Shown one piece after another: positions 1 to 11,114 of a stretch of 64,000 nucleotides of DNA. Numbering within the stretch: the first letter of the stretch is position 1; each line of letters opens with the position of its first letter. Below the pieces are notes generated by a model. It was not told where the DNA came from. It saw only the letters and a list, made by a program, of their open reading frames with translations, and ran no database searches. Origin of the DNA: Eleusine coracana subsp. coracana (lineage: Eukaryota; Streptophyta; Magnoliopsida; Poales; Poaceae); NCBI GenBank assembly GCA_032690845.1, contig CM064417.1, positions 37,082,432-37,146,431 on the forward strand. The letters run 5' to 3'. A program made the position numbers and the translations under genes.

Positions 1-650
1 ACCGACTTCGAGTCTGTTTTGGAGCCCAGGACCAGTCTGCACTAAAATGGATGTCCAAGATGCCTACGGACTCGGATTTGGACGTTCTATATATGCCTGG
101 AAAGATAACGAAAAGCCCTTTCCAACCCAACTGGTCCCATGTCAAAATTCATCCCGAGCCGTCGGCAATCGCCGAAACAATTCGACTTCCAGAATCTGTC
201 CTGGTGCTGCGACACCGTAATCGGTCTTTGGGCCATGTATGGAGTTGAGCCCACATAGGGCTGCGTCCAGGGGGTCTTGCACGACCTTAGGGTCCTCATA
301 TACAGCCGCCGCCTCTTCATTAGGGTTTGAGTTTTGCTTAGATTATTCTGTTGATAACAGTTTCACCGTTTGATCGGTTTGTGAGACCTCAACTTGTGAG
401 ATTCATCGTATACTTGCAAATTTGGTTGCATTCTTCTTTGTTCTTGCTTGTGTTCTTGATTTGCAGGCAAGGATATGCCTTCTCGGTGAGGTCAATCGTT
501 CTTGAACGGTTGATAACCAGAGGAGACGTTGTGCTGCGATTGCAGGGTTCAGAACGTGTCGTTCGGAAGCCGGATCGATTTGTGTATCGCCTCCTCCTTA
601 ATCAAGATTATCAGAACCTATTGGAGGATCGAGAACCCTTGTTCATATCA
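1..650 (+). other. Retroelement leader-like sequence, unassigned
   Basis: No convincing protein-coding gene is visible. The stretch precedes the coiled-coil ORF of the chromovirus that fills the left of the window, so it is most simply that element's 5' leader or the end of its 5' LTR, which otherwise lies outside the window. At about 455-475 a T-rich tract ends in TTTGCAG, which looks like a plant 3' splice site. The short ORFs here (51-248, 351-653) have no recognisable domain. The assignment is inference; a fragment of another LTR retrotransposon is equally possible. Confidence 0.4.
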
Positions 651-1245
651 TGACGTGTAGGAGGCACGTGCGGCAGACTTAGAGCGTCAGCTTCACGATG
701 TGGAGACGCAGTTAGCCGAGGTTACTCAATAGAGAAACAGCCAGCGGGTTGTTTTCTGAGAGCAGTTCGAGGCAGAATGCCCTCGGATCCATGAGTCACG
801 CGCACGGATTGTAGAGCTTGAGGGACAGGTGGTGGAGGCCGCTGAGGACCGTGACGGTTTTCACCAGTGAGCGATGGACTTCGAGGAGCAGATGGCAGCA
901 CTCACCGGAGAGCTTGACGTGACCTGACAGAGGGTTACAGCCGTGGAGGGTGAGCTTACGGGGGTTACACAGCAGCGTAATCAGGCGGTCAAGCTTATGC
1001 TCGAGATTGCTGACTAGAGAGATCAGCTCCAGCACGTTGTGGAGGAGCAGCAAGTACTTGAGGAGCGTCACCAGGATCTTCACCTACAGATCGCACAGTT
1101 AGAGCACCAGCTACATCCACAGCAGCTGCTCGACAGACAGGCAGGAGACGACAAGGCCCCTGTGTTGGGCCTAGACTCTGAGGGACCCCCTGTTGAGTCA
1201 GAGGACGAGGTTGCGTCAGACGCGGATAGCCACACACCATCATAG
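651..1245 (+). pseudogene. Coiled-coil ORF upstream of gag (ORF0-like), chromovirus 1
   Basis: One reading frame across this interval gives an almost uninterrupted Gln/Glu/Leu-rich heptad pattern typical of a long coiled coil, ending at the TAG at 1243-1245 after an acidic Ser/Asp tail. Five internal stops (two TAG, three TGA) break it. Each could come from a single C-to-T change in CAG or CGA. Some rice Ty3 elements (RIRE3/RIRE8 type) are known to carry an extra ORF before gag, and its function is not established. Position and composition fit that class. The product cannot be made intact from this copy. Confidence 0.6.
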
Positions 1246-1539
1246 TAGATGGTGCAGGAGTAGCGGTAGGATGATAGGATTAGTGGAGCAGGAGTAGGAG
1301 GGTAGCCACATTTTTGCTGACAGGATGTCAGATTGTATAGCCACCGGGTAGTAGGCTAGAGATATGGTTGTCTGGATAGGATGGCGATAGTAGCCACATT
1401 TTTGCTCACATGGGTCAGATTTTTCAATAGGTCGACAGTAGACCCCCACTATAGCAGCTTGTACTGGTAGTAGTAGAAACTGATGTAGCATGTTGTTAAT
1501 TAATAAAAGTTGATGTTTTTAGTGAACTACTTCAGTTGA

Positions 1540-1599
1540 GTATGTCATAGACCAAGTTGCAAACTGATTATAATACATGCCAATTTTATTGCTCCGCAG
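1540..1599 (+). promoter_or_regulatory. Candidate intron before second coiled-coil ORF
   Basis: A GTATGT donor-like hexamer at 1540-1545 is followed by a branch-like CTGAT segment, a T-rich tract and CCGCAG ending at 1599; the next ATG is at 1602. Sixty nt is short for a plant intron, so the acceptor is better supported than the donor. Splicing is inference. Confidence 0.3.
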
Positions 1600-1601
1600 A
1601 G

Positions 1602-1983
1602 ATGACTAGTGGTGGTAATAGCATCGGTGATGCAGAAGGGCAGCAATGTCACTTGTGTCAAGAGATGGACGCTCGTACAGCGGAATTGGAAAGTCAACTA
1701 TAGGAAAAGGATGAACAACTTGTGAACATGGATCAGCAGCTTGCAACGGCTAATTTTACGATCCAACAACTAGAAGGGGATTTAATTCAGATGCATAATA
1801 ATGTGATGAATCAAGAATTTGAGCAACAACAACATGAGGAAGAGGAAGAAGAACCGGAGGAAATTATGGATATGGAATCGGTAATGGAATCAACAGAAAT
1901 TCCGCCACTACAGGATGAGGGTTCAGAAGTAGAGGATTCTAGGAATCAGGAAGTAACCTCCACGTTTCGCTCAGTACAGTGAG
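1602..1983 (+). pseudogene. Second coiled-coil acidic ORF upstream of gag, chromovirus 1
   Basis: Reading from the ATG at 1602 gives a Cys-containing N-terminus, a Gln/Leu/Glu coiled coil and a strongly acidic stretch (a run of Glu at about 1840-1855), ending in TGA at 1981-1983. One TAG, about 33 codons in, interrupts it. It looks like a second member of the ORF0 type lying between the first coiled-coil ORF and gag. Both ORFs are followed by a similar short motif (AATAAAnGTTGATGT near 1503 and 2064), which suggests a duplicated unit. The protein function is unknown. The coiled coil and acid tail are directly visible; kinship with the first ORF is inferred. Confidence 0.5.
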
Positions 1984-2083
1984 CATTATTGCGTCGTATC
2001 GTGTATATTAGGAATAAAAAGGGGTTAAAGTAGTTGTGCAGTAGCTACGAGTTGGCATGATGAATAAAGTTGATGTAAACTAT

Positions 2084-2232
2084 GTATGTTGACCCATACT
2101 TTATGTCAAATGTTAAGATACTACAATAAGCTGTTATTTTATGTAAAGTTGTGCCATGGAAATGTTGTTATCAATTATTCCTGTTTCATACATAAGTATT
2201 GAGATATTAATGAAAAGATTTTTCTTGGACAG
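2084..2232 (+). promoter_or_regulatory. Candidate intron immediately before gag ATG
   Basis: GTATGT at 2084-2089, a 149-nt AT-rich and T-rich body, and TTCTTGGACAG ending at 2232 form a good plant-type intron. The gag start codon begins two bases later (2234). The complete chromovirus on the minus strand has the same CAG|AATGGT arrangement at its gag start. Unproven. Confidence 0.4.
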
Positions 2233-2233
2233 A

Positions 2234-3620
2234 ATGGTTGAAACAGGAAATGGAAATGGCACGAAGAATTCTCAGCATGGAGGGACAGAAGTGCCACCAC
2301 CCCCACCCACTTTGGCACAAGCTATTGCGGCGATACTAAACTCTGGTGCGGCACAGGAGGATCTACTTTGTCAATTGGTTCGGAATACAACACCACCAGA
2401 GAATCGTCAAGGTCAGCATGCTCCAGCTAATCAAGTAACTTATTCGGACTTTATAGCCACTCATCCGCCTACTTTCTTAGATACGGGAGAACCCCTAGAA
2501 GCGGATCATTGGCTGTGCACTATTGAATCCAAGCTGGAGTTAATACCATGCCCGGATACTTAGAAAACCTTGTTCGCCGCCCAGCAATTACAAGGAATTG
2601 CTAGAGCTTGGTGGGCAAATTATAAGGCAATGCACCCACCTGATCATCAATTCACTTGGGCAGAGTTTATTAAGGCTTTTCGAGAGCATCATATTCCAGA
2701 AGGTCTTGTAGATCAGAAGCAGAATGAGTTTCTAGCACTAAAGCAAGGTGATATGACGGTGCATGCTTACTCTAAGATATTCAACCGTCTTGCCCAGTAT
2801 GCCCCAGAATATGTGGATATGGAGGACAAGAAGAAAGCTCGATTTAAGGGAGGATTAACTACAAAACTGCAGTCTCGTATTGTTCTGAATTGGACTGCTA
2901 GCTTCAATGAATTTGTCAGTGATGCTATTATTCTCGAAGATTCTCTTCACACCATAAAGCTGCAAAGGACAAGAAGAGGACTTCAATGGGATAGCGAAGT
3001 GGAGGACCACCCAAGTATAGGTTGGTGTACACTTCGCCAACAGGTCAGCGCTATTGTGCTACCCCTTCCCACCCAAATATCTATCAGGCACCTCAGCAAC
3101 CACCACAATAATATCAATTTCGTCCACCATATCAGTAGCAGAATGTGCAGCAGCCTCAGCAAACCAATTCAGTACCACCACCGAATGCTCTACCTTGTTA
3201 CAATTGTGGTCGTCCTGGACACTTTGCTCATAGTTGTCCATATCCAGCGAAGGCATCTAATGCACCATGTCCTCAAGGACCAGGACCGAATCAGCAAAGG
3301 AATCAGCCCAAGAATCCTCAAGTGAAAATGGGACGTGCTAACTTCACCATGATTGAGGAAATCCTGGAAGGAGGACAAGTTCTCGCGGGTATGTTTTCTA
3401 TTACTGATCATCCCGCTATGATATTATTTGATTCTGGAGCTACTCATAATTTTATCAGAAAAGCATATGTTCAACATCATCATATCATGCCATCTGAACT
3501 ATCATGCCCACATCTTATTTCTACACCTGGGGGTAGAATACTTGCCAATCAAATTGTGGCAAACATAGCACTAAAACTGGGTAGCAAAGTTTATCCTACA
3601 TCTTTGATCATTTTGGAAGG
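2234..3620 (+). pseudogene. gag: Ty3 chromovirus gag, degenerate
   Basis: Gag is the structural protein that packages the element's RNA. The start at 2234 is chosen because the characteristic Ty3 gag domain (FLDTGEPLEADHWL, then a WWANYKA-type motif and FKGGL) follows directly in frame. The zinc knuckle CYNCGRPGHFAHSC (CX2CX4HX4C, all ligands present) lies at about 3196-3237. Damage includes an in-frame TAG at 2561-2563 and a frame change near 2950 between the capsid part and the knuckle. The protease follows in the knuckle's frame. The family call is secure; the copy is dead. Confidence 0.85.
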
Positions 3621-3660
3621 GCAATGATTAGATGCAATTCTTGGGATGCAATGGATATAG
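3400..3660 (+). pseudogene. Chromovirus 1 aspartic protease
   Basis: This retropepsin-type protease would mature the Gag-Pol polyprotein. The active-site signature LFDSGATHNFI is at about 3424-3456, downstream of and in frame with the zinc knuckle. The family's second conserved block (ILGM-type) falls in another frame because of a shift near 3620. No separate start codon is expected, since the domain is normally released from a polyprotein. Confidence 0.75.
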
Positions 3661-3769
3661 CTTCTCGAGCCATATATTTGGATTCTCCTATCCATGGTCA
3701 AGATTGTTTGACTTTAACTATCCCACAAACCCTCTTGCCAATGGTTAATAAAGTTATCGGTAAAAGTCT

Positions 3770-5160
3770 GGAAGACATACCGATAGTCTCGAAATATTCG
3801 GATGTTTTTCCCGAAGATTTACCAGGATTACCTCCTGAACGGGACATAGAATTCAAGATAGAACTCCAACCTGGAACATCACCTATATCTCAAAGATCTT
3901 ATCGGATGCCTCCCAATGAACTTGCCGAGCTGAAGGTACAATTATAGGATTTATTAGACAAGGGATACATATGTCCAAGTTCATCACCTTGGGGTTGTCC
4001 AGCCTTGTTTGTCAAGAAGGATGAAACATTAAGGTTATGTGTGGATTATCGGCCTTTAAATGTTGTTACTATCAAGAACAAGTACCCACTCCCTCGGATT
4101 GATATCCTATTTGATCAGTTGATGGGGGCCAAGGTATTCTCTAAAATAGATCTTCGTTCGGGATACCACCAGATTCAAATTAGAGCTGAAGACATACCTA
4201 AAACAACTTTCTCTACTAGGTATGGACTTTGTGAATATCTGGTGATGTCTTTTGGTCTGACCAATACACCGGCACATTTCATGTACCTGATGAACTTGGT
4301 ATTCATGCTGGCATTGGATAAATTCGTAGTAGTTTTTATAGATGATATTCTGATTTACTCCAAGTCAGAAGAGGAGCATGCTCAACATTTGCGTATTGTT
4401 ATGCAACGCCTAAGAGATCACCAATTGTATGCCAAGTTCAGCAAATGTGAATTTTGGTTAAAGAAGATACCATTCTTAGGTCATATGATTTCAGCAGAAG
4501 GCGTAGCGGTCGATCCAAGCAATGTTCAGAAGGTATTGGATTGGGAACCACCAAAGTCAATCACTCGAATCCGAAGCTTTTTAGGATTAGCAGGTTACTA
4601 CAGAAGATTTATTCCCAGTTTCTCGATGACTGCTAAGCCAATGACAAAATTACTAGAGAAAGATCAAAAGTATGAATGGAACAAGGAGTGTGATGAAGCT
4701 TTCCAAACTTGGTTAGCCCAACCAGATTTGATGAAGCCATTTGATGTCTACTGTGATGCTTCTGGTATAGGACTTGGTTGCGTCCTTATGCAAGAAGGTC
4801 GAGTAATTGCATATGCATCACGACAACTCAGGAAGCATGAGGAACATTACCCAACACATGATTTGGAATTGGCATCAGTGGTTCTAGCCTTAAAAATTTG
4901 GCGACACTATATTTTGGGAAATCTGGTATATCTCTACACGGACCATAAGAGTCTCAAGTATATCTTTACCCAAGAAGATATGAATATGCGCCAAAGGAGA
5001 TGGTTGAAACTAATCAAGGATTATGAGATTGAGATCCACTATCATCCAGTAAAGAAAATGTTGTGGCAAATGCTTTAAGCCGGAAAGTGCATTGCAATAA
5101 CCTCACCACTCAGTTACTGACCAAGGAGTCAAAGAGTGGAGTAAGTGAACCCAGTCTTCG
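3770..5160 (+). pseudogene. pol: Chromovirus 1 reverse transcriptase and RNase H
   Basis: Visible RT motifs in order are the DVFPEDLPGLPP linker, LCVDYRPLN, the KIDLRSGYHQI block (about 4147-4180) and the catalytic FIDDILIYS (about 4336-4362, two Asp present). RNase H follows with FDVYCDASGIGLG and a TDHKSLKYIF block. Lesions are a TAG at 3945-3947, a short in-frame loss at about 4710 where the AFQTLK...APVLAQPDL linker is shortened, and a frameshift near 5055. The sequence type matches the Tekay/Del chromovirus group. It is not functional as it stands. Confidence 0.9.
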
Positions 5161-6200
5161 CGTTCTTCCATATGGAGTACTAACCAACTTTGCACTTATT
5201 CCCACCATTCGTGAGGATATTGTGATAGCCCAGAAGATGGATGTGGGTATACAACATATAAAGAGGCAATTAAAGATTGGAGATATAACATGTTTCCGGG
5301 AAGACGATGAAGGTGTTGTTTGGTTCAAGAATAGATTGGTAGTTCCTAAGAACTTCAACCTTTATAAGAAAATTTTGGATGAAGCTCATACTTCCAAGTA
5401 TTCTATTCATCCTGGAACAAAAAAAAATGTATCGAGATTTGACACAAAGATTTTGGTGGACAAGAATGAAACAAGAAATAGCGAGGTATGTCAATGAATG
5501 TGATACATGTCGACGGGTAAAGGCTGACCATTTGAAACAAGCAGGACCCCTTCAACCTTTAAGTATCCCCGCGTGGAAATGGGAAGACATCAGTATGGAC
5601 TTTATTGTTGGCTTACCATTAAGTCCATGGAAGCACAACTCTATTTGGGTTGTTGTTGACAAGTTAACCAAGTCCACTCATTTCATCCTAGTGCATACTC
5701 GGTATACCGTGGATAATTATGTCGAGCTTTACATATCTCGTATTCTCTGCTTACATGGGATGCCAAGGACTATTATCTCGGATAGAGGGGCTCAGTTTAT
5801 TTCCAGATTTTGGGAGCAATTACATAAGTCTCTTGGAACTCAATTGATTCAAAGTGCAGCTTACCATCCTCAGACAGATGGGCAAACGGAGTGAATCAAT
5901 CAGTATCTGGAAGATATGCTCTGAGCGTGTGTATTGACGTATGGCAAAGATTAGGAAAAATGCTTACCCTTGGCAGAATTCTCATACAACAACAGCTATC
6001 AAGAGAGCGTTGGGATGTCACCATTCCAAGCCTTATATGGACGTAGTTGTCGCACCCCACTAAATTGGTCTGAAAGTGGTGAAAGGATAATCTTTTGTCC
6101 CGATATAGTAAAAGATGCTGACGAACAAGTATGCATAATTCAACAAAATTTGAAGCGGGCTAAGTCATGACAACTCAGCTATACAAATAAAAGATGACGA
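5160..6200 (+). pseudogene. Chromovirus 1 integrase
   Basis: An HHCC-type N-terminal zinc domain (H at about 5416; CDTC at about 5500) is followed by the DDE core. The WKWEDISMDFIVGLP block gives the first Asp, ISDRGAQF the second, and the AAYHPQTDGQTE block precedes the expected Glu. A frame change lies in the run of A at about 5420-5430. Stops include the TGA at 5892-5894, another about 10 codons on, and several near 6170-6250. The following GRSCRTPLNW and GERIIF motifs are typical of plant Ty3 integrase. Confidence 0.85.
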
Positions 6201-6647
6201 AAGTTGATATTCGACGTTGGAGATCAGGTATATTTGTGAATATCTCCCACAAAAGGTGTCCAATGTTTCAGAATCAAAGGAAAATTGGCACCGTGATATA
6301 TTGGACCCTTTGTTATTCAGGAACAATGTGGACCCGTAGCCTATCGGTTGGAATTGCCTACACATCTTTCCGGAGTCCACAATGTCTTCCATGTATCTCA
6401 ACTGAAGAAGTGTCTAAAGGCACCAGCGGACGTTGTTATTAAAGAAGTGGAACAATTACAGCCAGATTTAACTTATGATGAGCATCCGGTCAGGATCATT
6501 GACACAAAAGATCGAGTGACACGACACCGGACTATTAAATTTTACAAGATCCAATGGAGTAATCACTCTGAAGCAGAAGCTACGTGGGAGAAAGAGGAAT
6601 TTCTTTGGTCAAATTATCCGACGTTCCTCCAAACCACGACCTCTTAG
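6200..6647 (+). pseudogene. Chromovirus 1 integrase C-terminus and chromodomain
   Basis: The FHVSQLKKCL motif is followed by a chromodomain-like end: VRIID, RTIKFYKIQWSNHSEAEATWE and a final FL(W/R)SNYP motif. This domain is diagnostic of chromoviruses, where it is thought to steer integration to particular chromatin. The frame 6348-6647 is open to its TAG, but the part just upstream (6190-6350) lies in other frames with stops. This domain assigns the element to the Tekay/Del-like branch. Confidence 0.85.
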
Positions 6648-6682
6648 AACCGTGAGTTTTTGAATCTCAGGACGAGATTCCT

Positions 6683-6697
6683 GTAAGGGGGAAGGGC
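6683..6697 (+). promoter_or_regulatory. Polypurine tract, chromovirus 1
   Basis: The purine-rich stretch GTAAGGGGGAAGGGC lies directly before the LTR start TGTAACAGCCC. This is the normal plus-strand priming site. Confidence 0.85.
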
Positions 6698-8250
6698 TGT
6701 AACAGCCCTATGTTTTCATCGGAGAAGAATAAATCAATCAAATAACTAAAATAGTAGGGTAATAAAATTTTAGAGTTTGAACTTTGTCAATAATGAAAAA
6801 TTTCTAACATGTTTTTATCTCCCTCCCTGAATTTTTTTCTTGTAATTTTTATATACCTTGTAAGGGTCTTTTTTTTTTGCAAAATTCTCGTAGGGAGGGC
6901 TTTTCTATAAATTTGCCACATGCGGGACCCGTGTGTCAATCTCTCTCTCCCTCTCAGCGCTGCCAGCGCAAAGGCCAGCACCGTTGCGCGCTGTGCGCTC
7001 CGCGCGACGCGCAACCAGTCAGCTTGCCTGCTTCACCACCCGCCGCTCAAGCCCGGGAGTAAAATCCCAGCTTCCTTTCTCCCTCTCGCTTATCAGTCTG
7101 TTAGTTCTCTTGGTTCTTCCTCACTCTCTCTCTGTTTTCTCCTCCGCCACCACCGAAGCGACGCCGTCTGAGCTCCGCTGTCGCCGTCATCGACTCTCCG
7201 GCAAACCCAGCTGCCCAAACCGTCACGTAAACCACTCGGCATCCCACCATGGCCGTCGATTGAAGCCTCATCGCCGTGACCGCAATCTGAAACCTTTTTC
7301 TTCTCGATGAGCACCAATGACCCTCCCTGGTTCTCCTCAAAAATTCGATTGCTACCTTGAATTCTAGATCAATTCCTTGCAATGTATGATTTCTAGCTTG
7401 TTTACGCACCATATGGAGCACGTTTTGATCGATTTCACCTTTGGGCGCTGCTCTGCTCTAGGTTTTTCCGGCCGCCGCCCCGTCGTAGCCCTGCCGATGC
7501 TTGTCTCTGCCACCAGTTGCCGTCGCCTTGTTCCCGGTGAGCATCGCCGTCGCCAACCTATTTCCCCCTTCTCCCTGTGTCGCGCCTAGCCAGTCTGCTC
7601 GCTCACTGGCCGAGCCGAGCTCGCGCTATGGCGGCAGAGCCACCGTGCGCTCGCGGGGGTGAGCCCGAGAGCTCCCTGGAGCTAGGCCGTGACCCCGTGC
7701 AGCTAGGCTAGGCCGTCGTGTGGCTGGGCTGCTATGCGGCTGGGCCACCGAGCGGCCCATGAGGCCGAATTAAAAGTGGCCCATTTCAATTTCCAGGATT
7801 TTGCTTCTAAAATAATTCCAGAGCCTTGAAAAAGTATAATTGATGTTCTAGACGTCGTAAAATCATGGGACCAATTTTGTTGGGTTCCAATTATTTTTCC
7901 CTACCATTTTGTGAAATAAAAATAAATATTTATTTTCCTTAAATTTTTGGCTTTAATTAAATTTAAGAAATACCATCTTAATTGTTAATTAATTTATTAA
8001 TTCCTGAGCTAATGTTTTACTTAAATAGATTTATTTTAATTTTTAATGGGGTAATTAAGGGTAATTAACTTTGATTAAGCACGTTAATTTCTTTTCATTA
8101 ATAGGCTTAACCACTCTTAATTAGAAGGAAATACTTCAGACAAGAGTAATTAAGTTCTTGTCTACTATTTTATTGAACCATCATTTCAAGCCTTGCATTT
8201 TGCTTTCATGCATCGCTACTACTAACTCGTGACGTATTGACAAATCGTAT
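6698..8250 (+). repeat. 3' LTR of chromovirus 1 (right end approximate)
   Basis: The LTR begins TGTAACAGCCC immediately after the polypurine tract. It has the usual layout of these LTRs: an AT-rich start, a GC-rich and CT-rich middle (about 6930-7770) with spurious open frames, and an AT-rich end. The partner 5' LTR is outside the window, so the right end is set only by where homology to the inverted arm (58,310 region) begins, about 8,250. A clear terminal CA and a TSD could not be fixed. Confidence 0.75.
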
Positions 8251-8361
8251 AGGTATACCCGCACTGCAAAATACGATTTCAGAATCTATCTTTGGCCTAC
8301 AAAAGAAAGGCCCATGAGTCACAGATGGAGATGGAGTTGCTGATCCGTACCTACCGAGAAG

Positions 8362-8417
8362 AAAAAACTCGACCCATCTAGGAGGAACTAGGTGACATTT
8401 GAATTCAGAAGAAATAG
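8362..8417 (-). mobile_element. SINE (Au-like), 3' part, split by the copia element
   Basis: This is the tail half of a tRNA-derived SINE read on the minus strand, ending in a short T run (A run at about 8362-8367). The SINE's other half is at 36,208-36,300. Its flanks GTACCTACCGAGAAG (from 8347) and GTATCTACCAAGAAAAG (from 36,301) look like a diverged target-site duplication. Arm B at about 58,223-58,240 has one uninterrupted copy of that flank. Family naming (Au) is from memory of its features and is tentative. Confidence 0.65.
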
Positions 8418-8718
8418 TGAAAGTGCATCTAGGCCCTCGTGTGGGTTTTGGTTGGTTAATGATGAACAATTAAAGGACTAATGATATTTGCTAAGTATAT
8501 GAGCAGGGCGATTATTTAATGAATCAAAGATGACCCTTCAAAATAAAAAGGAAAGGCAACCGAAGACTCCTAGTTTTTACTCTTACTTTTTGAGTCATAG
8601 GTATACCGTACTATCAAGAGGGACACAACAAAGAAAGTGGTGAAATTGACCAAGTGCTCAAATTTCTAAATTCATTTTGCATTCCTAAAGCCTAAATTTC
8701 CAATCTCCACTCTAGGAC

Positions 8719-9190
8719 CCGGACTAGTTCGGAAATGGGCGGACTTGGCCGGGATGAGTCAAAATAGAACCAATTTGGTTTTGGAGTTGACTTAGCCGGA
8801 CTAAGATGCCAAGTTCCGGACTAAGCCGGGAACCAGAGGAGTCTGGACTAGGACGGCTTCTGCCAGACTAAGCCGGCTCAGAGCAAAACTCGGGAGTGCT
8901 TGGGTCTGAATGTGGGTTGACATGGACTAGGCCGGCTTGTCTCGGACTAGGCTGGATAGTTGACCCATCTGGACTAAGCCGGCTTTGGCCGGACTAGGAC
9001 GGGTCAGGGTCATTCCAGAAAGTTTCTCTTCGGGAAGCTGGTTGATCCGGACTAGGCCGGGTATTTGCGGACTAGTCCAGGTCACTAATACTTAGCCATT
9101 TTTAGGGATCGATAGAGCCTCCGTGTTAATTTTTTGAAATGTAGGGCCCAACTAGTCTGGGCCCTGATACCGGACAAGGCCAGGTCTGAC
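8719..9190 (+). repeat. Array of near-palindromic CCGGACTAnnCCGG motifs in U3
   Basis: About fifteen copies of GGACTA(A/G)G(C/A)CGG or its variants are scattered at irregular spacing just upstream of the LTR TATA box. The 3' LTR carries the same array (about 34,880-35,345), including the perfect 14-bp palindrome CCGGACTAGTCCGG near 35,310. More copies sit between pol and the post-pol ORF (17,050-17,730). Function is unknown; a regulatory array is inferred from position. Confidence 0.8.
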
Positions 9191-9220
9191 ATCCCTAACA
9201 GTGCTTTTCTTCTCTCCTTC

Positions 9221-9228
9221 TATAAATA
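9221..9228 (+). promoter_or_regulatory. TATA box of copia 5' LTR
   Basis: TATAAATA is followed by a C/T-rich stretch. The identical element is at 35,382-35,389 in the 3' LTR. It probably sets the U3/R boundary about 25-35 bp downstream. Confidence 0.75.
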
Positions 9229-10040
9229 CACCCTTTCATCCCCATTGCTCGGTTGGCCACTCCACAAAGCTAAAAAACACATCTGAGCACTCAAAAGCTT
9301 CTCTAACTCTTCCCCAAGCTTCCTACTCCGATTCTTGAGGGATTGAGAGGAGATTTGTGAGGTTTTGAGTGAGCCACCTCATATTGCATTGAAGCACTTC
9401 AGTTTCTCTTCACCATTGGTATTGCTTGTGTTTGTTGCTCTAGGGGACGGTTAGATGTCACCCAAGGCTCCCAAGCTTGTGGTTGAAGACCCGGGAAGTT
9501 TGTATTGCCCTCCTTGCAAAGGATTAATAGTGGAAAACCGAGCTCGACCTTTGTGGTTGCTTGGAAGAGGTTCTAGGGTTGAGAGCAACCCGGTCCTTTG
9601 TGGACTCCTCAACGGAGACGTAGGTTCCTTTGTGGGACTGAACTTCGGTGAACAAATCTTTGTGTGTTGTGTGCTTGTTCTTGTTCTTATTGCTCTACTT
9701 CCCTATTTATGTCATATTATTGTGTCTCGCTTAAATTACTTGTGTAACTTGTTCACTAGCTTTCTTGCACTGTTTTAAGCTTCCTTGCACTTGCTACTAG
9801 TTGTCTCTAGGTCCTGACAAATTTATTGCACCATTGAAATCAATCTAGAGCTTGTTTTATAATCTGTCATGTGCAGGATCCGGACTTAAACGCTAACCCT
9901 AGCGAACTAAGACGCCAGCCCAGACTTAGACGCCAACACTTGCTTATAGTCCGGCCCCTGTCAGAACTAAATGTTTTCATTAGTGGTTTTCAAGAGTATT
10001 AGCCTATTCACCCCCGTCCCCCTTCTAGACAACTTTCAAT

Positions 10041-10052
10041 TGGTATAAGAGC
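10041..10052 (+). promoter_or_regulatory. Primer-binding site, copia element
   Basis: TGGTATAAGAGC lies two bases after the 5' LTR end. It differs at one position from TGGTATCAGAGC, the usual match to the 3' end of initiator tRNA-Met. Confidence 0.85.
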
Positions 10053-10091
10053 AGGTATCTCCTACAAGGCCTCACCGCTTGGAGATCAAAG

Positions 10092-11114
10092 ATGATGAAC
10101 CCCAAGGATAATCCAGAAACAATTTTGGAAATGTCTGGAGATGACAAAAATGGCAAGAACCCGAAGGTCCACAAGAATGGCAGCAAAAGCAAGAGCAACA
10201 AGAGTGGCAAGAGCTCAAAACCAAGAGAAAGCACTACCAATATTGATGATGACTCAAGTGATGGATGTGCTTCTTCTACCAACACCAAGAAGAGTAAAAG
10301 GGAAGATAAGAAATTCCATGCTATTCATTTCGATTAAAATCCTCTAAATCCTAACTCCAACTTCATGACCATCCACATGGGTAAGCCGCCTTATTTTAAT
10401 GGGACGCACTATACCAAGTGGAGGCAAAACATGAAGTTGCATTTAATATCGGTGCATCCGAGTCTTTGGAAAATTGTGACCACTTGTATTGAGCTGCTGG
10501 ATAGCGATGATGATGAAGAACTCTCAATGGAGCAACAACATGACATTTCACAATGCTCAAGCAACCGCCATCATTCTCTCATCCTTGAACCAAGAGCAAT
10601 TTGACAAGGTTGATGGTTTAGAGGTTGCCAAGGAAATTTGGGATACACTCAAGATGGCCCATGAAGGTAACAAGACAATAAAGCGGCCAAGATTGAGTTG
10701 ATTGAAGGAGAGTTGGGACAGTTTGTAATTGACGACAATAAAAGTCCTCAAGCTATGTACAAGCGCCTCAAGGTCATGGTGAACAAAGTTAGATCCTATG
10801 GAAGCAAAGCTTGGACCGATCATGATGTGTGCAAAAGGATGCTTAGAGCTTTTACCGTGAGGAATCCTACAATTTGCACATTGATACGTGAGCATCCATT
10901 GTTTGACAAGATGACTCCCGATGAAGTTCTTGGAAGATTCATCAATCAAGAAATGATGGAGAGAGAAGCCGAATATGTGAAGAATCTTGCTAGAAGTGCG
11001 GCCATGTTGAAAAACAATGAGATAGCACTCAAAGCAAGCAAAGAGAAGAAACTGAAAGAAAGCTCAACTGAAGAAGAAAATAAAAGCTCAGGTTCCAAAA
11101 GTGATGATGAAGAC
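10092..11114 (+). pseudogene. gag: Copia gag, N-terminal part
   Basis: The start is the first ATG pair at 10,092/10,095 after the PBS. A Lys/Ser-rich basic N-terminus is followed by the UBN2-type copia gag domain: PYFNGTHYTKW, LEVAKEIWDTL and CKRMLRAF-type helices up to 10,940. Then comes a Lys/Glu-rich charged region. Damage includes a TAA at about 10,335 and frame changes near 10,540 and 10,690. The frame stops at a solo LTR inserted after the DDED codons and resumes at 12,217. Confidence 0.85.

Larger units (their letters stand above)
8418..10038 (+). repeat. 5' LTR of the copia element
   Basis: This 1,621-bp LTR starts TGAAAGT and ends ACTTTCA, an inverted terminal match. By eye the first 126 bp differ from the 3' LTR at 7 positions, 6 of them transitions. 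U3 holds an array of CCGGACTA(A/G)GCCGG-like motifs (8,719-9,190), then the TATA box. The ORF at 9,455-9,778 is repeated in decayed form in the other LTR and is not treated as a gene. Confidence 0.95.

Noticed and set aside
1302..1415. Repeated GTAGCCACATTTTTGCT, possible regulatory repeat
   Set aside because: Only two copies 89 bp apart were seen in a degenerate leader; no further support.
6933..7310. Ser/Arg-rich ORF in the 3' LTR of chromovirus 1
   Set aside because: It lies inside an LTR and is a CT-rich leader-like zone without a domain.
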